Below, piece after piece: positions 26,801 to 38,949 of a stretch of DNA of 64,000 nt. The position numbers and the translations under genes are program-made. Origin of the DNA: Stratiolaelaps scimitus (lineage: Eukaryota > Arthropoda > Arachnida > Mesostigmata > Laelapidae); contig JABWDB010000002.1 in assembly GCA_019614645.1 (NCBI GenBank), forward strand, positions 10,763,501 to 10,827,500. Direction: 5' to 3'. The notes beneath the pieces were generated by a model. That model worked only from the letters and a program-made list of their open reading frames with translations. It ran no database searches and was not told the DNA's origin. How positions within the stretch are numbered: the stretch's first letter is position 1; each line of letters starts with the position of its first letter.

Positions 26801-27560
26801 GGACGACCGAATTAACTTCTCTGAGCAGCAGCAACGGCAGAAAATAGTTCGCTCTAGCCCCTCTCCTGTTCTACTTCCCCCTGGTGTAGTTTTAATGGTG
26901 CTCTGCTCCTACCTGCTCTGACGACGCGAAGGTCTTGTGGACCCCAGAGCGAAAAGACGGGCCTTCGAAAGACGGCTGAAGCCAAGAGCGGCTGCAGTTC
27001 CAGCAGCACTGGCTGGTGTTCACTGGCTGCTCCTGCAAGCTGTGGCTGCTCGAGTGTGACGTCTTGAGCAAGCGAGAACAGGCGGCGCCTGCCTGGTGGA
27101 CCTTCTGCACGCGTGGGGGGGAAGGGTGCGCTCGGTCGGGTAGAGAAGCTTCGAGCAGCAGTCGATCCAGGCAAAGTAACACTGGTGTTAGATTGTCGTA
27201 GGCAAAACGCGTCGAATAGTCACAGGGTGAGAGGGAAAGAGCGATCGAGGGAAAAAGAAAAAAAAGGAAAGGCAAGGAACGATAAAGGAAGAATTTCAAA
27301 AATGTCATAAGGTTGCCGAATGTGCTATGTCGTTGTATAGCAAAGTGAGTGCTGAAAGACGTGGAAGAGAGCAGTTCACGAGACTCACATAGGGCAGAGC
27401 CATGGAGAAGGATAGAGTGAGGCGGATATTTAGACGCCAGAGGTGGGGCCAAAAGGCGGGCTAGTAGAACATAACTGCGAGGCGGGTGGTAGCTGCGAAG
27501 TAGACGAGTGAACGCAAGCTGTCGGGTTTCCACATCGGGTGGACCTGAGCTAGCCTGGAG
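23830..27560. other. Largest GC-rich block; long overlapping frames, no recognisable gene
   Basis: This contains the longest open frame in the window (minus, 23826-24836, 336 codons). A 144-codon plus frame lies entirely within it, and no domain, signal peptide or repeat unit is visible in its Arg/Pro/Leu/Ser/Thr-rich product. Other tracts are GGC/GGA repeats at about 25,146-25,168, (AGC)n at 26,608-26,626 and a purine-rich plus strand at 27,219-27,300. The low stop density on both strands fits CpG-rich non-coding DNA, a UTR or a promoter region better than a gene, but an unknown lineage-specific exon cannot be excluded. Confidence 0.45.
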
Positions 27561-28402
27561 AGATCCCGAAGATTGTCGCGTCCCGCAATTACTAGACAGA
27601 AGGCGCAGATGGCTTGGGTTAAAATTCTGACAGTCTCGACGAATCTTTGGATCTATTTACCATTGCTCGTTATCTGTGGATTCTTGCTAGGTTCGACATG
27701 GTTGAAAATAATGCAACGCCGGCCCCGATTTGTCCTCGTAGTACCACCTAAAAGTTGGGATCCAAGGCCTGTCATATAGGGGAACAGCTGAGAGTCGGCT
27801 CAAAGAATGGACGCTCGGAGATGACGAAACGGTTCTGTGTTTTCATTCTCCAAGATGGTGTCCTGGGGGTCTATACTTTTCTCTTATAATTTTCCTTCTT
27901 CTAGATTTAAAATCCAATTGCCCATAAAAGAACTGGTAAGGATAGAAAGAAGACAAAAACGATTGCTTGAAGATACGAACTAAGTAGAGCCATTGGTTAG
28001 TACAGTCGGGTAACGCTCTACATCGAAAACTATAACACAAAGAACTAGACATCAACTCGCTCTTGTTTGGCATGAAAGTAGAACATTTGTCGGCGTACAG
28101 TGTTCTTTTAATTAATTCTATAATATTATACTATTGGTTTAGGAGTTCAGATTAATACTCCCACACTACTAGTTTACCTTAGCTTAACGCTCCCGCACCA
28201 AGTAGTCACAGGATCAATTGGCCTGCCTTCTTAAGGATCAATTGCCTCTGACAGGAAATTGTACAATGTTTCTAATTGCAATATCTGACTGTAGCGGGGC
28301 TGCTCGGATGACTTTCAAACTTGTTCCAGATCCCGCGTCGGCCCAATCCTCAACGAGCGCACGACTGTCCGTCCGGGGTCTCCGCTATCAACGATTTCAC
28401 CC
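27560..28402. other. AT-rich spacer with a small hydrophobic frame
   Basis: From the ATG at 27609 a 56-codon plus frame ends at 27779. It has one strong hydrophobic stretch (LWIYLPLLVICGFLLG) followed by basic residues, so it would be a single-pass membrane peptide if translated. Nothing else supports it as a gene. Confidence 0.35.
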
Positions 28403-28798
28403 TCAGCAACTGTGCAGAGATTGGACTACCCTATAAGAGGGGTCGAGGCATTGGCCAGAGGACCGCGCAACGAGACACGACCAGACAACAGTAAGCCTGC
28501 TCATTCCATTCGTTTTGTCCTTCTTTACTTTTTCGGCCACGGTAAACCCACGATGTACAAGAGAAAAGACCAATATTTTCCAACATCGTCCGTCTATCAG
28601 ATACATGCAGGGGAACGTTACCCGAGAGACAGTGAGGCATTTTAGATTGTATGAATCGTTTGTCGTAGGCGAAGAGCTCGGCAGAGAATAGAAGAATTGT
28701 GTGAACTTTATGGCTGCGAAACCCAGAGCATACGAAACGCCTATGGTGGCGACTAGCAACGCCACGCCAAACACCAACCAACCCAAGCTACTGCACAT
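28403..28798 (-). CDS. Candidate small membrane or secreted protein, or first coding exon; unrecognised
   Basis: The minus-strand ATG at 28798-28796 sits in GCCACCATG, an ideal Kozak context. The frame runs 131 codons to a stop at 28403. Residues ~5-33 are strongly hydrophobic (start MCSSLGWLVFGVALLVATIG) and could be a signal anchor or signal peptide; a polar Ser/Thr/Asn stretch follows. After codon 59 the sequence reads CGG|GTAACG, a usable 5' splice donor at 28621/28620, so only the first 177 bases may be coding (phase 0). I do not recognise the family. No matching next exon was found on the minus strand down to 27.8 kb. The Kozak match and hydrophobic segment could be coincidence in a window with many frames. 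Confidence 0.25.
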   Translation of the reverse strand: MCSSLGWLVFGVALLVATIGVSYALGFAAIKFTQFFYSLPSSSPTTNDSYNLKCLTVSRVTFPCMYLIDGRCWKILVFSLVHRGFTVAEKVKKDKTNGMSRLTVVWSCLVARSSGQCLDPSYRVVQSLHSC

Positions 28799-29660
28799 GG
28801 TGGCACAGTGACCTTACGGAATTGGGGTGATTTGCAATTGATTGAAGGATCTCGTTGCTGTCTGCAGCTACTGAGCCATGCAACGAATGGCTTGCTCAAC
28901 CCCATCCTCTATTTGAGCATTGGGGGATGCGTGTTATAGCGCAAGGTTGCGTGCTCGTCCGCTTTGTGATATCTGCTGTGTGCCGTTAGTTTTTTACTTG
29001 CCGTTACTCCTTAAATCGCTCTGCCTCGTGCTCCCATGCGTTTTTCATAGTAGGGCCCGCATCGGTGCCAGCCATCGTTGAGATTGAGGATCCCGTCGCT
29101 CCGTTCTATTGTGTTCTGACTCCAAACGTTGTCTCGTCGTAGTGTACGTAGTGAGTAACATGCGAAGAGCAGGCGTAGCAGCGCTGCTCGCGGACATTGT
29201 CGCTGCTGTCAAACTAACGGAATCGATGAGGGGTTCCAGCAGTTGAATCTCAACCAGCCGAGCCCGAGGCTGGCAAGAAGACGCTCTAGCTTTTTGTCGA
29301 TTCTGGTGGCTGGCGATCGCTTCAACCCCCGCCGTCGATCTGGTGCGACCTTGGTCGGCGTACAGGCGAGCCAGCGAGTTAGTCGCCGAGGACTTGTGTT
29401 CGAAGGGAAATACTTCTCCGGTGGAGCTTCTGCGGTATGCAAGCCACGTACAAGAGCAAGTGAAAGAGAGAGAAAACAGAAGGGGTGTGTCTAAAGAAAA
29501 AAAGAACGAGACCACACGGTGGATGGAAATGAGGGGAAAAAGCGTCCCAGGGAAACATGTAAGGAACGAACCCATACATGCATACCCGTGTGCCCGCCTT
29601 CTGACGCGCCCGCAAACACACAATCGCACAGGAATCTTCGATTGGGTAGTCTGATTTAGA
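28799..29660. other. GC-rich block immediately upstream of the small minus-strand frame
   Basis: A 251-codon minus frame (29045-29800) crosses it without any recognisable domain. If the frame at 28403-28798 is real, this block is where its promoter and 5' UTR would lie. The plus strand is purine-rich near 29,455-29,520. Confidence 0.4.
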
Positions 29661-30690
29661 AGCGTGCGACAGTCTAATATACATTTACTGACTATTGATG
29701 CCGCAATCTGGTTGATAAGAATGCTAGTTCTAGCACTGGTGGCGTTCTCATTGAGAATTCTAGGTATATAGTTCGATGGGAGACGAAAATGGTATTCCAT
29801 AACAATTGCAAAACGTTGTGAGTGAATTTGATGGGGTCTTGTTATTCAACGCTGGCCCTATCGAGGTCGATCAGGTGAGGTGATATAGTAAATATTCCGG
29901 CCTGATTCACATCCATCGTCTAACGTCCACGGTGCTGCTTTCGGCATTGGTTCATAAGACGGACCCCTTTAAGTGCAAATGTGCAACAGTGGTGCCTTAT
30001 GGTGCCTTCAGATCAACTATATTAAGATCATGTGCCTGAAATCGGCTAAAATTATAACTAGGCAATGGCACCTCTCAAAACAAGGATACACAGTATTTGA
30101 TAATACAATGAAATGGTCGAGTTACGAAACTGGGTTTCGCCAAAATTATCCTCCTTTTGGCAACCGTCCAGCCCATTATACTCCTATAAAACAGCATTAG
30201 TAAATCCTCGCTACATATTTGAGTAACCATCGTATGCAGCTTATCATTGGGAGTCGATAGCCGATACAGGAAATAGAGCTGATTTCTCTGTTTTTCTCAA
30301 ATGCGTATGTATACTATTGAGCCAACTGCCAATAAATTCCACTTTAATTCTTCTGGCAACAGTCAGGTTCTTCAGTACACCTAGCGAAGATCATGGATAA
30401 GGTGACCAGCCTGTAAAGAAGCATGCGTCTAACAGAACAGGACGTAGTTGTTGTCTAGGCCAATCTATCTATCGCTTATTGCTTCTTTGCTGTATTTAGT
30501 TTAGTGATGATAGAAAAGTAGCTCCCGGGGTCACAGTTGCACCAAACTATTTCGTGTTGCTGGCATTTTAACCTTCACATAGAAACTCTAGGGAGCTGCA
30601 AATAGGCAGCAACCTACGCACATCCGTTATACATAGGCCTGGTAGCCATGACTACCTATCTGTCTCTCTCGCTCTGCTTCGAAGTAGTTG
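29660..30690. other. AT-rich spacer, nothing recognised
   Basis: Only short frames. A local duplication of TGGTGCCTTA/C lies near 29,991-30,011. Confidence 0.6.
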
Positions 30691-31600
30691 ACTATGTATG
30701 ACAGGGTAGAGGCAGGCGGAGACATGCGCTATCGACCCATCCGAAGGAGTCGGCCACCGCGTCAAGGAGCTGAGAGCTCAAGGGTCCTGAGTCCAGGTCT
30801 CTTGGCCCCCTCGTCTCCTCCTTAGTCCTCAGTGACGGCAGCGACGACGACGACGCCGACAGCTGCAGGAGCGAGTCGAGGCCGAGAACGGCGCTGGTCC
30901 TTGAGCTCGAGATGGCCAAGTTCTCAGCAGCGGTGGTACAGAAGGTGGAAGGGGAGAACTGGGAGCGGCTACATAGAATGGGGAGCAGAGAACAGCAGGC
31001 TGCGAGACAGGGACCTCGTCCACTCTGCCAAACTGCTTCGCGCTCCGGCTGTTATTCCGCTGCCCGGCTATCCGCTCTACTAGTGACATTTCACCGTCTA
31101 TACACATGGTACTAGTAGTAGTAGTAGTAGTGGTAGTAGTAATAGTGGTTGTACGAGTGACCTTCATGCTCCCTACAGCAAGGCCTGTTCTGACTCGACA
31201 CCGGCCACCGGTGGTACACGGACAGCCATCGCGGGGAACCTTGAGACGGGAACGCGGCCTGGTGTGTGCATTGCACAACAGCCAGATATCCTTACCGCAC
31301 GCAGCGGCAGCAGCACCACGACGAGGGGGGGCTACAGCTGTCACGGCTCAAGCGCCGCCGCAGCCGCTGATTCCGCCAATGTCGTCAGTCCGCCCAGCGT
31401 TCAACTGTCGCTGCTATTCCTATCCGGCCTGACTCCAGACTGCCGACGGCTGCGTCCAGTCGCACCACTTGAACGCACTCCACACGCCACTTATAGTTCA
31501 CTTGTCAAGTTGAAGAGAGATCAAAGACATCCATTGAGAACAGCGCCGGGAGACGGGTACCCGGCTGTGTGCTGTACGTTGAGGAGATGTACGTGTGCCT
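30690..31600. other. GC-rich block with (TAG)n repeat
   Basis: (TAG)n with interruptions at 31112-31146. Frames of 144-171 codons overlap on both strands through the repeat and encode low-complexity Thr/Val runs. No gene supported. Confidence 0.5.
31112..31146. repeat. (TAG)n microsatellite
   Basis: About eleven trinucleotide units TAG/TGG/TAA in a row. It would give a Val or Thr run in some frames, which accounts for the apparent open frames here. Confidence 0.85.
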
Positions 31601-34200
31601 GTGCACACATGTGGATGTGCTCGTTTGTGTCTGATCGATATCTGACAGTATGCTGGTATGCCTATGCAAGTATATACTGCAATGGAAGGCATGTATAAAA
31701 TATTATATAAACAATTGGGAACAATGAAAAACAACAGCACGTTGGAAGCGGCGACATCGAATAATAATTGTAATTCAACGGTTCGTGTTTTTCACGGTGA
31801 TCGATTGACTCGGATCTCGACGTCTGTCAACAAATATGTCCCGGCGTGGTGTTCTGCTAATCTAAAGCACTTCTCCGACAAAGGAGGAACCCGCGGCTCG
31901 ATTCCATGCTTGTTCTGAATTATATAGTTCATGCAACTTCAAACTCCTTTTAAATTGTTCCCGCCAAGCACAAAATACCGTAGATATTTAGAAGCTGGGC
32001 CGAATATTCGCGCTGTCTTCCTGCTGGGAAGTTGTTTACATCATATCATATCATAATCAAATGTTTATTCTCGGAACTGCAATATACATACATATGCTTA
32101 AGTTCTCGGTAAAAAAAAAGTAAAAAGATTGTAAAAAAAAGTAAAAAGGTCGATTGCACCTCGTTTGGCTATTGCCATTTGACACAAATGTATGACCTCA
32201 ACGCAGTCGAGCAGAATGTGAAGTCAAACAGACAATACAATATATATACACCACATCCACTGTGTATGTTACTATTAGTAAATCATCGAAATAATCACAA
32301 GTTAGTTCCTGTTGCCGTCTTAAGCGCACGCGAATTAACACGCATTATATACCTAACATCAAACGGACGGACCAAACGATGGACTAACCAAAAGATGAAT
32401 CAAACAGATGGTGTCTTCAACCAACTAGGCTGACGAAGCCTTAAGAAATGTGCCGCGTCCTGGTAGCTTAGACTTCTCAGGTAAAAAAGTGATTCGAGAT
32501 GCGATTCCCCTTCTACGCACGTCCATCAATTCAAGACAACACCCTCAACATATGGTCACTATTCACTAGTATTATATTACTTACCTAAACAACAATTTCC
32601 AGTTTCTATGAACATAACCAAATTTATTTCCAGGAAATTCGAAATAGTTGTGAAAGGCGAAAAGATCGGTGAAAAAAGTAATTGCTAAATCACACATATA
32701 TTGAAAGGCATAAGATCAATGATAACGATATAATGCGAAATATGAAAACCACTCCAAACCTGGATTACCTTGGCGAGAGCTTTTTTTTGTATTTCTTCGA
32801 ACACCTACATGTTCAAAAGTACTGAATAATGTTCTGTGCGTTGCTTAAATTAGTATTAAGTTATTCTCATGCTCCTGGTGAAACCAAATGGAGACCATTA
32901 TGCGTTACACGGGAAGTTACCGTACCATCAGCAAGGTGCAATGCGAGTATGCACTATATATACATATTATATATATATATATATATATATAGAGTGAGGA
33001 GGTCAAAAGGGTCAAAAACTCTGACCAACAAGTTTTAAAAGACGAGGAAAGATATATTTTTCTGCCAGGATAAACTCTCAAAGCCGTACAAACCGTAAGT
33101 CCATGTTCGTCAGCTTTGAGCCTGAACTGTCACCCACATGAGAAGGGGTGCTTTAGTAATATCTTTACGACCTCAGCTCCCGCTTCAACTTCTTTGAGTA
33201 ATCTAAATCAAACTAAGTCCAGAAAAAGAGCATTGGCCAACTCTGAAGGAGATGCTCTCCTCTCGAAGTCGAAACCGATGACAAGAGAGGTTTCCTATTT
33301 GATATTACCTTAAACACGTGAACGTACTGTATACAGGGGCAAACGGTATGGCCAACTAAGTATTTAGTCCACGTTCAACAAGCGTATCATACAAACGAAC
33401 AAATCATGTCACTGCTATCAAATTTAAGCGACAGGGGACATTCGATCAATGGAAAACACTGATATTCGGCGATGGATTTCTGCGCTACTTAACGACACCT
33501 GACGGGATTACAATCGTGTTTGAATTTGCTGTGGTTCGTTTCACAGCTACTGCGAAAGTACTTTCGTCCTCTCAAGTAGAAAGATCTAGGCGGGTAGATT
33601 CCAGGAGCTTCGGTGGCAGTTTGCCAAACAAACTTGAGGACGGAGGGTCTGACTTCGGCTACAGCTTCAGCGAACAGTGGTGCAGAAATATGATAGGATT
33701 GGCTGCAAGACCATTATGTTATCCCTCTAGCATGCCATCGGAAACGTCGATCCGATGTTGACAAATCCGATATTTGTCGAATGAAAAAATGCCGAAAGCT
33801 ACTTGATTCGAACATACATGTGCCGTACAGGCACACACACATCCGCCAACTGACGAGCCGACGAACAGAATCACACAGAGAGCTCCCTAAAGCCGCCCTT
33901 TTCAGAAAATAGCCAACTTGACGATTCGGCAGCAGCCGACGGGAAATATACCCGTACCACGCTGTGCCGTGCCAAGAAACTGTGAACTTCGACGAAGGAG
34001 CTCAAAGCTGAACGACGAACTGGCCGAGAAAGCCTTCGATTATTTCCGCTGATCGGCCAGTCAGCATTGCTTGCGAGTGTGCTGAGACACACGGCTCGTT
34101 TCGATTTTTACTCGCTATACACGGATACATCGACGGCGATTGTTGTCATGTTCATTTCGACATTATGACACCACACAGACTCACGCTTCCAGCCGTGGCA
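31600..34200. other. AT-rich spacer with A-rich tandem repeat and (TA)n
   Basis: Holds an A-rich tandem pair at 32109-32150 and a (TA)n tract at 32954-32992. Several frames of 60-85 codons (for example 33116-33313 and 33516-33761, plus) are not recognisable. Confidence 0.55.
32109..32150. repeat. A-rich tandem duplication, ~21-22-bp unit, two copies
   Basis: Two neighbouring copies of a unit of the form GT-A8/9-GT-A5-G. The poly-A character could also mark the tail of an old retrotransposed copy, but no element is visible beside it. Confidence 0.7.
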
Positions 34201-34201
34201 A

Positions 34202-35330
34202 TCATGCAACTGTCCAGTACGTCCAATTACCGATCAACCTGTTCATAGTCAACCCGATAATTGAGCCAAAGGCGTCTTTAAAATGAGAAAGAAGCCGCTT
34301 CGATACATCGGCAATGGCCACTGAAGCAGCGAGTCCGATTAGAAGAGATAAGAGATGCATGCAAGAAATAAGAGATGTTTCTGCTGCCAATTGGTACAAC
34401 CATTCTGGACGAAAGTCGAGTCGGTTGGTACTAGGCAGTATTAATGTCGCTGCTCGCATTTCAAAAGGGTGGCCAGATTCGCGAGCGATACCATCGATCG
34501 CAAATCGATCATCGACTTTCCCGTCCACCGGCCTAATCATGATACCCCACGTGGTTGACTATATTACGCCCGACAATTGCTACCACTTTTGCGGAACGGC
34601 CCAGGAAACGGCGATGTCTTGTTCAACAATCAAATCCTTTACACCAAGTTGGTCTGATCCTACCAAAAGCAATGGAAATGTTTGCTTTTTGCACAGCAGA
34701 TCCGCAAACCCTTCCAAGTTCTGCGATCAGGAATTCGTCAAAGCCTTTTTCGTGTGAAACCCACGCGACGTGGGATCTGACACATAGGCGACTCACAAGG
34801 ATCGAAGATTGTGAAATATGGTATACGGGAAACTTGTGTTATACAAGAGGGTTACACGCTGCGCGATGTACACGTTTTCGAATTGAGTGGTGATGTTGCC
34901 ATTGACAAGGATCACACGAAAATCTTTCAGGGTGGGAGTGACTCGCTGCAAACAGGACCTGGACCCTCGGTTCCAATGGGGCATTAGGTTCAGCCAGCAC
35001 ACAATCGCCGTTCTGCATGCGATATACGACATCAAGTTGAGCAAGTTGTCCAGTCGCCGCAAAAATGACGCTTCTCTATTATATTATACTTCGATGCGTG
35101 AACTGCTAGTGGTACCTGGAGATGTAAACCCTGTGTACAAAAAAACAACCCTGCCAAGCCGAAGTGCGCTGTTAAAATCTTCAATATCCTGCTTGTGAAG
35201 GCTAAATATCCCGTTCGCGCACATCATCATCTCGGTCGCGGTCGTGTCATCGTCGTCAGGAAATATGTCATTATCTCTTCGGCGAGAATGTCTAACATGT
35301 CCTTGCCTCATTGCCGTCAATAGAAAATCG
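34202..35330 (-). pseudogene. Decayed membrane-receptor-like coding block, possibly an ionotropic receptor
   Basis: The minus strand stays open over about 1.1 kb with few stops once frame changes are allowed. From about 35,330 to 34,793 one frame is interrupted only by a TAA near 35,082. Between 34,790 and 34,200 readable pieces move between frames. Near the end, SWAVPQKW is followed after two stops by a 112-codon frame (34540-34202). This has FAIDGIARESG, a ~35-residue link and the hydrophobic segment CMHLLSLLIGLAASVAIA. Known ionotropic receptors end with a ligand-binding S2 lobe (often an A-W/V-P-K stretch, then I-x-x-I-x-E-S/A-G), a linker of similar length and a last membrane helix, so the order fits. 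No pore or SYTANLA-type M3 helix is convincing. It is an inference from pattern; the block may be another decayed gene. Confidence 0.25.
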
Positions 35331-38300
35331 GATCCGTTTGAGCCGCGCTGTTTGACATTATCACTAACTATCAGACGTCTTCCACATTGTTCGAGAAATT
35401 ATTATTCCTACAATATAAGTTCTGCTTATCGAAATTGCACCATCGGATACGCTTTCTCTTCTTACGCCGTTGTGATTTATTTACAGTCAAACAATGAACT
35501 GCTCACTATGTTAGTAATTTTCGCTCCAAGAAAAAATCTCCTATGCAATGCTCTCGTCGAATATCCGCAATTGGCTGACGTCACATAGTGTATCTCATAC
35601 GATGCTGTATAGAAGATATGCAGTGTAAACTCTGCACAGTATGTCGTAGTTGACTTAGGCTCTAGAGCGTATCTGAAGTATGTGAAGGTAGTAATTCAAG
35701 TGAGGTGAGATCTCACCTCTGGGTCGAGAAAATACTCTGGTCTTTTGTTTTCACACTCACGCATACTCATGAGATAAAATTATGCTAGATACGCACGTAC
35801 ATCATAGTATGAACATAATTCTAATATTTATAGTTAAAAAACAACACAGCGTAAAGAGCAATCAACCCTCATATCAACGCTCGACCAGAACATCCCTTCT
35901 TCTACAGGATCGCGTTAAACCACTAAACCATGTCAAATTAGCCCATCACTACACAGCGATATACCAATATAATTTTACAAAGCACATCAAATACATAAAC
36001 GTTCAATTAGACGTATCTGATAATGCTGTCACACATTGGGTAAAGCCAGTGAAGCCTCATGAGAACATCTGACAAGAGGGAATTCTCTGAAAACTTCAAT
36101 AGTGGCAGCGTGAAGTATTTCCAGTTGTCAAATAGTTTTATACGTACCTGTTGCCTTGATTAACGCAGACGTCAGGTGCAGCAAACCATCGATATTTCGT
36201 TCGTGTTGTTTTCTGAATCGATTAATGTAGCCATATTTGTCCTTTCTGCAGAGAGAGCAAAAATCGAGTGGATCTCCACTGTTCAAGAGTATGAGATAGC
36301 TTCAGAAGCATTATATAGATAAATAAAAAAACAATTTTAGCCTTTGTCACACAACAGCAATACATATGTGATCATTGCAGGAAGTCGCCCTTGCGGCGGT
36401 TCGTACAAATTGTCATTGCGTGTTTGTAACGACTCGATGACGAGTTCGTATATTCTAAGGCATCCGTGGTTTCGTCACCGCATCAGCACAGGTCATAGGA
36501 CGTAATACCGAAACTCGCCGATCAGATGACGGTCATCAGAACACCTCGAGTAACTACCCCTCCTATGTCATCAGATCGGTTGATCCGATGGGGAAAGAGT
36601 GACTCTTTGCCATCTTGATTTGCCCTTACTTTTTCTTTTTTTCTTTTGTCAGCCAGGGCAGCAATTAACCGCCATCTGGAACCAATTTGTCGTCTTCGTT
36701 GATACGCGCTCAAAGCCGTTCGGCTCCGTGCCAAGAATCGGGGGGAGGGGGATAGGTAAGGCCAACTCGGTAGCAGCTGGAGACTTAATATGAAGAGGCT
36801 GTATAAGAAAAGAAGACAGAGAAAAGGCCTGCTCTCCGAAGCCTGTTTAGGAGACGTCCCGGCAGACCGCAGTAAGCAATAGTAGTGTTAAGACAATACG
36901 ATCGCATGCCGCCAGCCACGGCCACTGCACTCAGTCAAGAAGCAGCTAGAAGCACACTGCTAACAACAGCCGCTGTCTAACCTATCCAGCCTTCGTATCT
37001 TGATGCTTTGATGCACTTCGTTTCGCGTCAATACCACTCCCTTGTTCGTTACTGCTACCACCACCACCACCACCGCCGCTGCTGTTTCTTGGATCTATCG
37101 AGCGAGAGGGCATCAATATCCGGTGAAGCAGCTAATATATCTATACGCATACTATTACAATAACTGCTTCTAGGGCTTCGTGCTTTCTAAATACAGTTCA
37201 AAGCATTACAGTACTAACACTGCACGCTAGACATTTCATCTAGCTAGCCTTTCATCAAAAGTATTTGATCATTGAACGAACGAGCAGATGGGAGATGGCC
37301 ATAATAAGGCGAACGGGCTCAAGTTAGTCCTAGGGACTTCCATTGTGTATTTCGATTGGGTAATCGTACGATCGCAATACAATAGAAAACATATAATGTT
37401 TTAAATGTTTCTTCAAATTAAGATATGCGTAAGAGATCCACATTTCATAAAGCTTCTATAAGACGCGCGCATATGTGCTGATGCCTAGATGATTTTTAAA
37501 ACATCAGACGTTAGTGGGAAATGGAGCTTAGATACGAACGTACACTAGGGTGGTAACATTGCCACTTCCATATGCCCACGGTTACCGGAGGTACAATAAA
37601 TATATTGTTTGGAAATTTTAGTAGTTTGGAAAAATCCACTTGTAGCTGTTAAGGCACTCTAGGCAATTTACTGCCGAAAGGTCCTTCAGCCTTCTCATTC
37701 AATGGAGAGAGGTTGGAGCTGCCCTTTAAACATCATATATTGGACCGTAAAGATTATAGTGGGCCGACCGTACACTGGCGGGCGTTTGCGACCTGACGCG
37801 CCAACGAAGAACTTACCCAACTCCAATATATAACAATATCCAGCGAGAAATTGAACTCTATGTGATATTCGATTTGTGACACCTTATAGTCTCAGTATTG
37901 CTCGTAATCGAGAAACATATTACGCTAAATTACGCGTTGTTCTTAACGAGAAAAGGGAGAAGCAATCATTTCCTATACGTTTGAACATTTATTTTTCTCA
38001 AGAAGGGGAAATTTCCTCCAAACGCACGGACACTACTAGAGACCACGGTTGAAAAGTTAAGAGTTACTGCAAAGTATTCCACATTGTTTAGTATCACTTT
38101 TTTGGGTCGAGATGATGGTCTCCTGCTATACAATAGCTGTTAACAATCTTATCACTGGCTGATCCCTGAAAGGAAAAATTTTGAGGGTACCAGTTTGAAC
38201 ACAAACCAAAATTACTTGAATCGTACACCCGCGATCAATTGTATACCCTATACTTGTCTGTACCGGTTTGGTTATGATAAAACGAAAAGGACATCGATGC

Positions 38301-38450
38301 CCCTCATTTTTTCTCTGTACAGGGTGAGTTCCGATAGAACTGGGAAAATGTGCATAAAGATTCTCATAAAATACCTTCAATCACGAACTAGCAAATAATT
38401 TTAAAGACTGTAGACAGCTTTTACAAGGAACACTTCGCCGCCGCCATTTT
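35330..38450. other. AT-rich spacer
   Basis: Contains the perfect 18-bp palindrome at 35702-35719 and a (CCA)n/(CCG) tract at about 37055-37084. A 96-codon plus frame at 35782-36072 is unrecognised. From about 37,110 to 38,100 there is nothing beyond short frames. Confidence 0.6.
35702..35719. repeat. Perfect 18-bp palindrome
   Basis: GAGGTGAGATCTCACCTC is fully self-complementary. It could bind a dimeric transcription factor, but no gene is visible next to it. Confidence 0.85.
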
Positions 38451-38454
38451 TTTG

Positions 38455-38949
38455 TTAAGAGTTTCGTTTGAATTTTGCGTTCATTAATTGAAAGAATTGG
38501 CGGGGAGGAACTGTAGTGACCATGTTGGTGATTGACATAAGCGAAGCTGCGTAGCAAACGTCAGGTAAGCGGTGTACACTGAGGATGCCGAAGCGAACCG
38601 GCAGGGTAGCCTGTGCTGCCGCCGCCGGAGAAAGCTGGAAGTTGAGGATCGTCGTAAGGGCGACCAGCATCGTATCGTCAAAGGCGTGGAGGGCTGAAGC
38701 CTCAGTGTTGACCGGGCTTGTCCTGAGCAAGTGCTGCATGCGCGCCGCCGACAAAGAGGACTGAAGGCGAAAGAGTCTAAGCAGTAGGGGGCCGGGTCCA
38801 GCAGGTCTCCCTGTTGAACCCCGCACAGTGTAGTCCGGGATCGCCTCATAGGCGCTCTTAAAAAGGGTGTGCACCCGGCCCTGCTCGAAAGGAGCGGAAG
38901 GGCCGCCGTTGCTGCAGAACGACCATTCAATTATTTCAAATATGTTCAA
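38455..38949 (-). pseudogene. Non-LTR retrotransposon reverse-transcriptase fragment with internal deletion
   Basis: The minus strand encodes, in two overlapping frames, pieces of a reverse transcriptase of the type with a GVQQGDPLGP box. CGVQQGDLLDPAPYCLDSF (around 38,830-38,770) is that box with two changes. ALHAFDDTML (around 38,700-38,665) stands where the Y-L/A-D-D catalytic motif belongs. Almost at once ILNFQLSPAAAAQATLPVRF and GILSVHRLPDVCYAASLMSI follow, matching the C-terminal QATLPVRFGGLG block of such elements. In intact relatives roughly a hundred or more residues lie between the catalytic box and this block, so an internal deletion is inferred. A 1-base shift separates the first box (frame 38930-38484) from the rest (frame 38949-38455). 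The family differs from the Jockey-like fragments at 13.4 and 41.9 kb. Confidence 0.75.

Noticed and set aside
29045..29800. 251-codon minus frame
   Set aside because: No recognisable domain; overlaps shorter frames on both strands.
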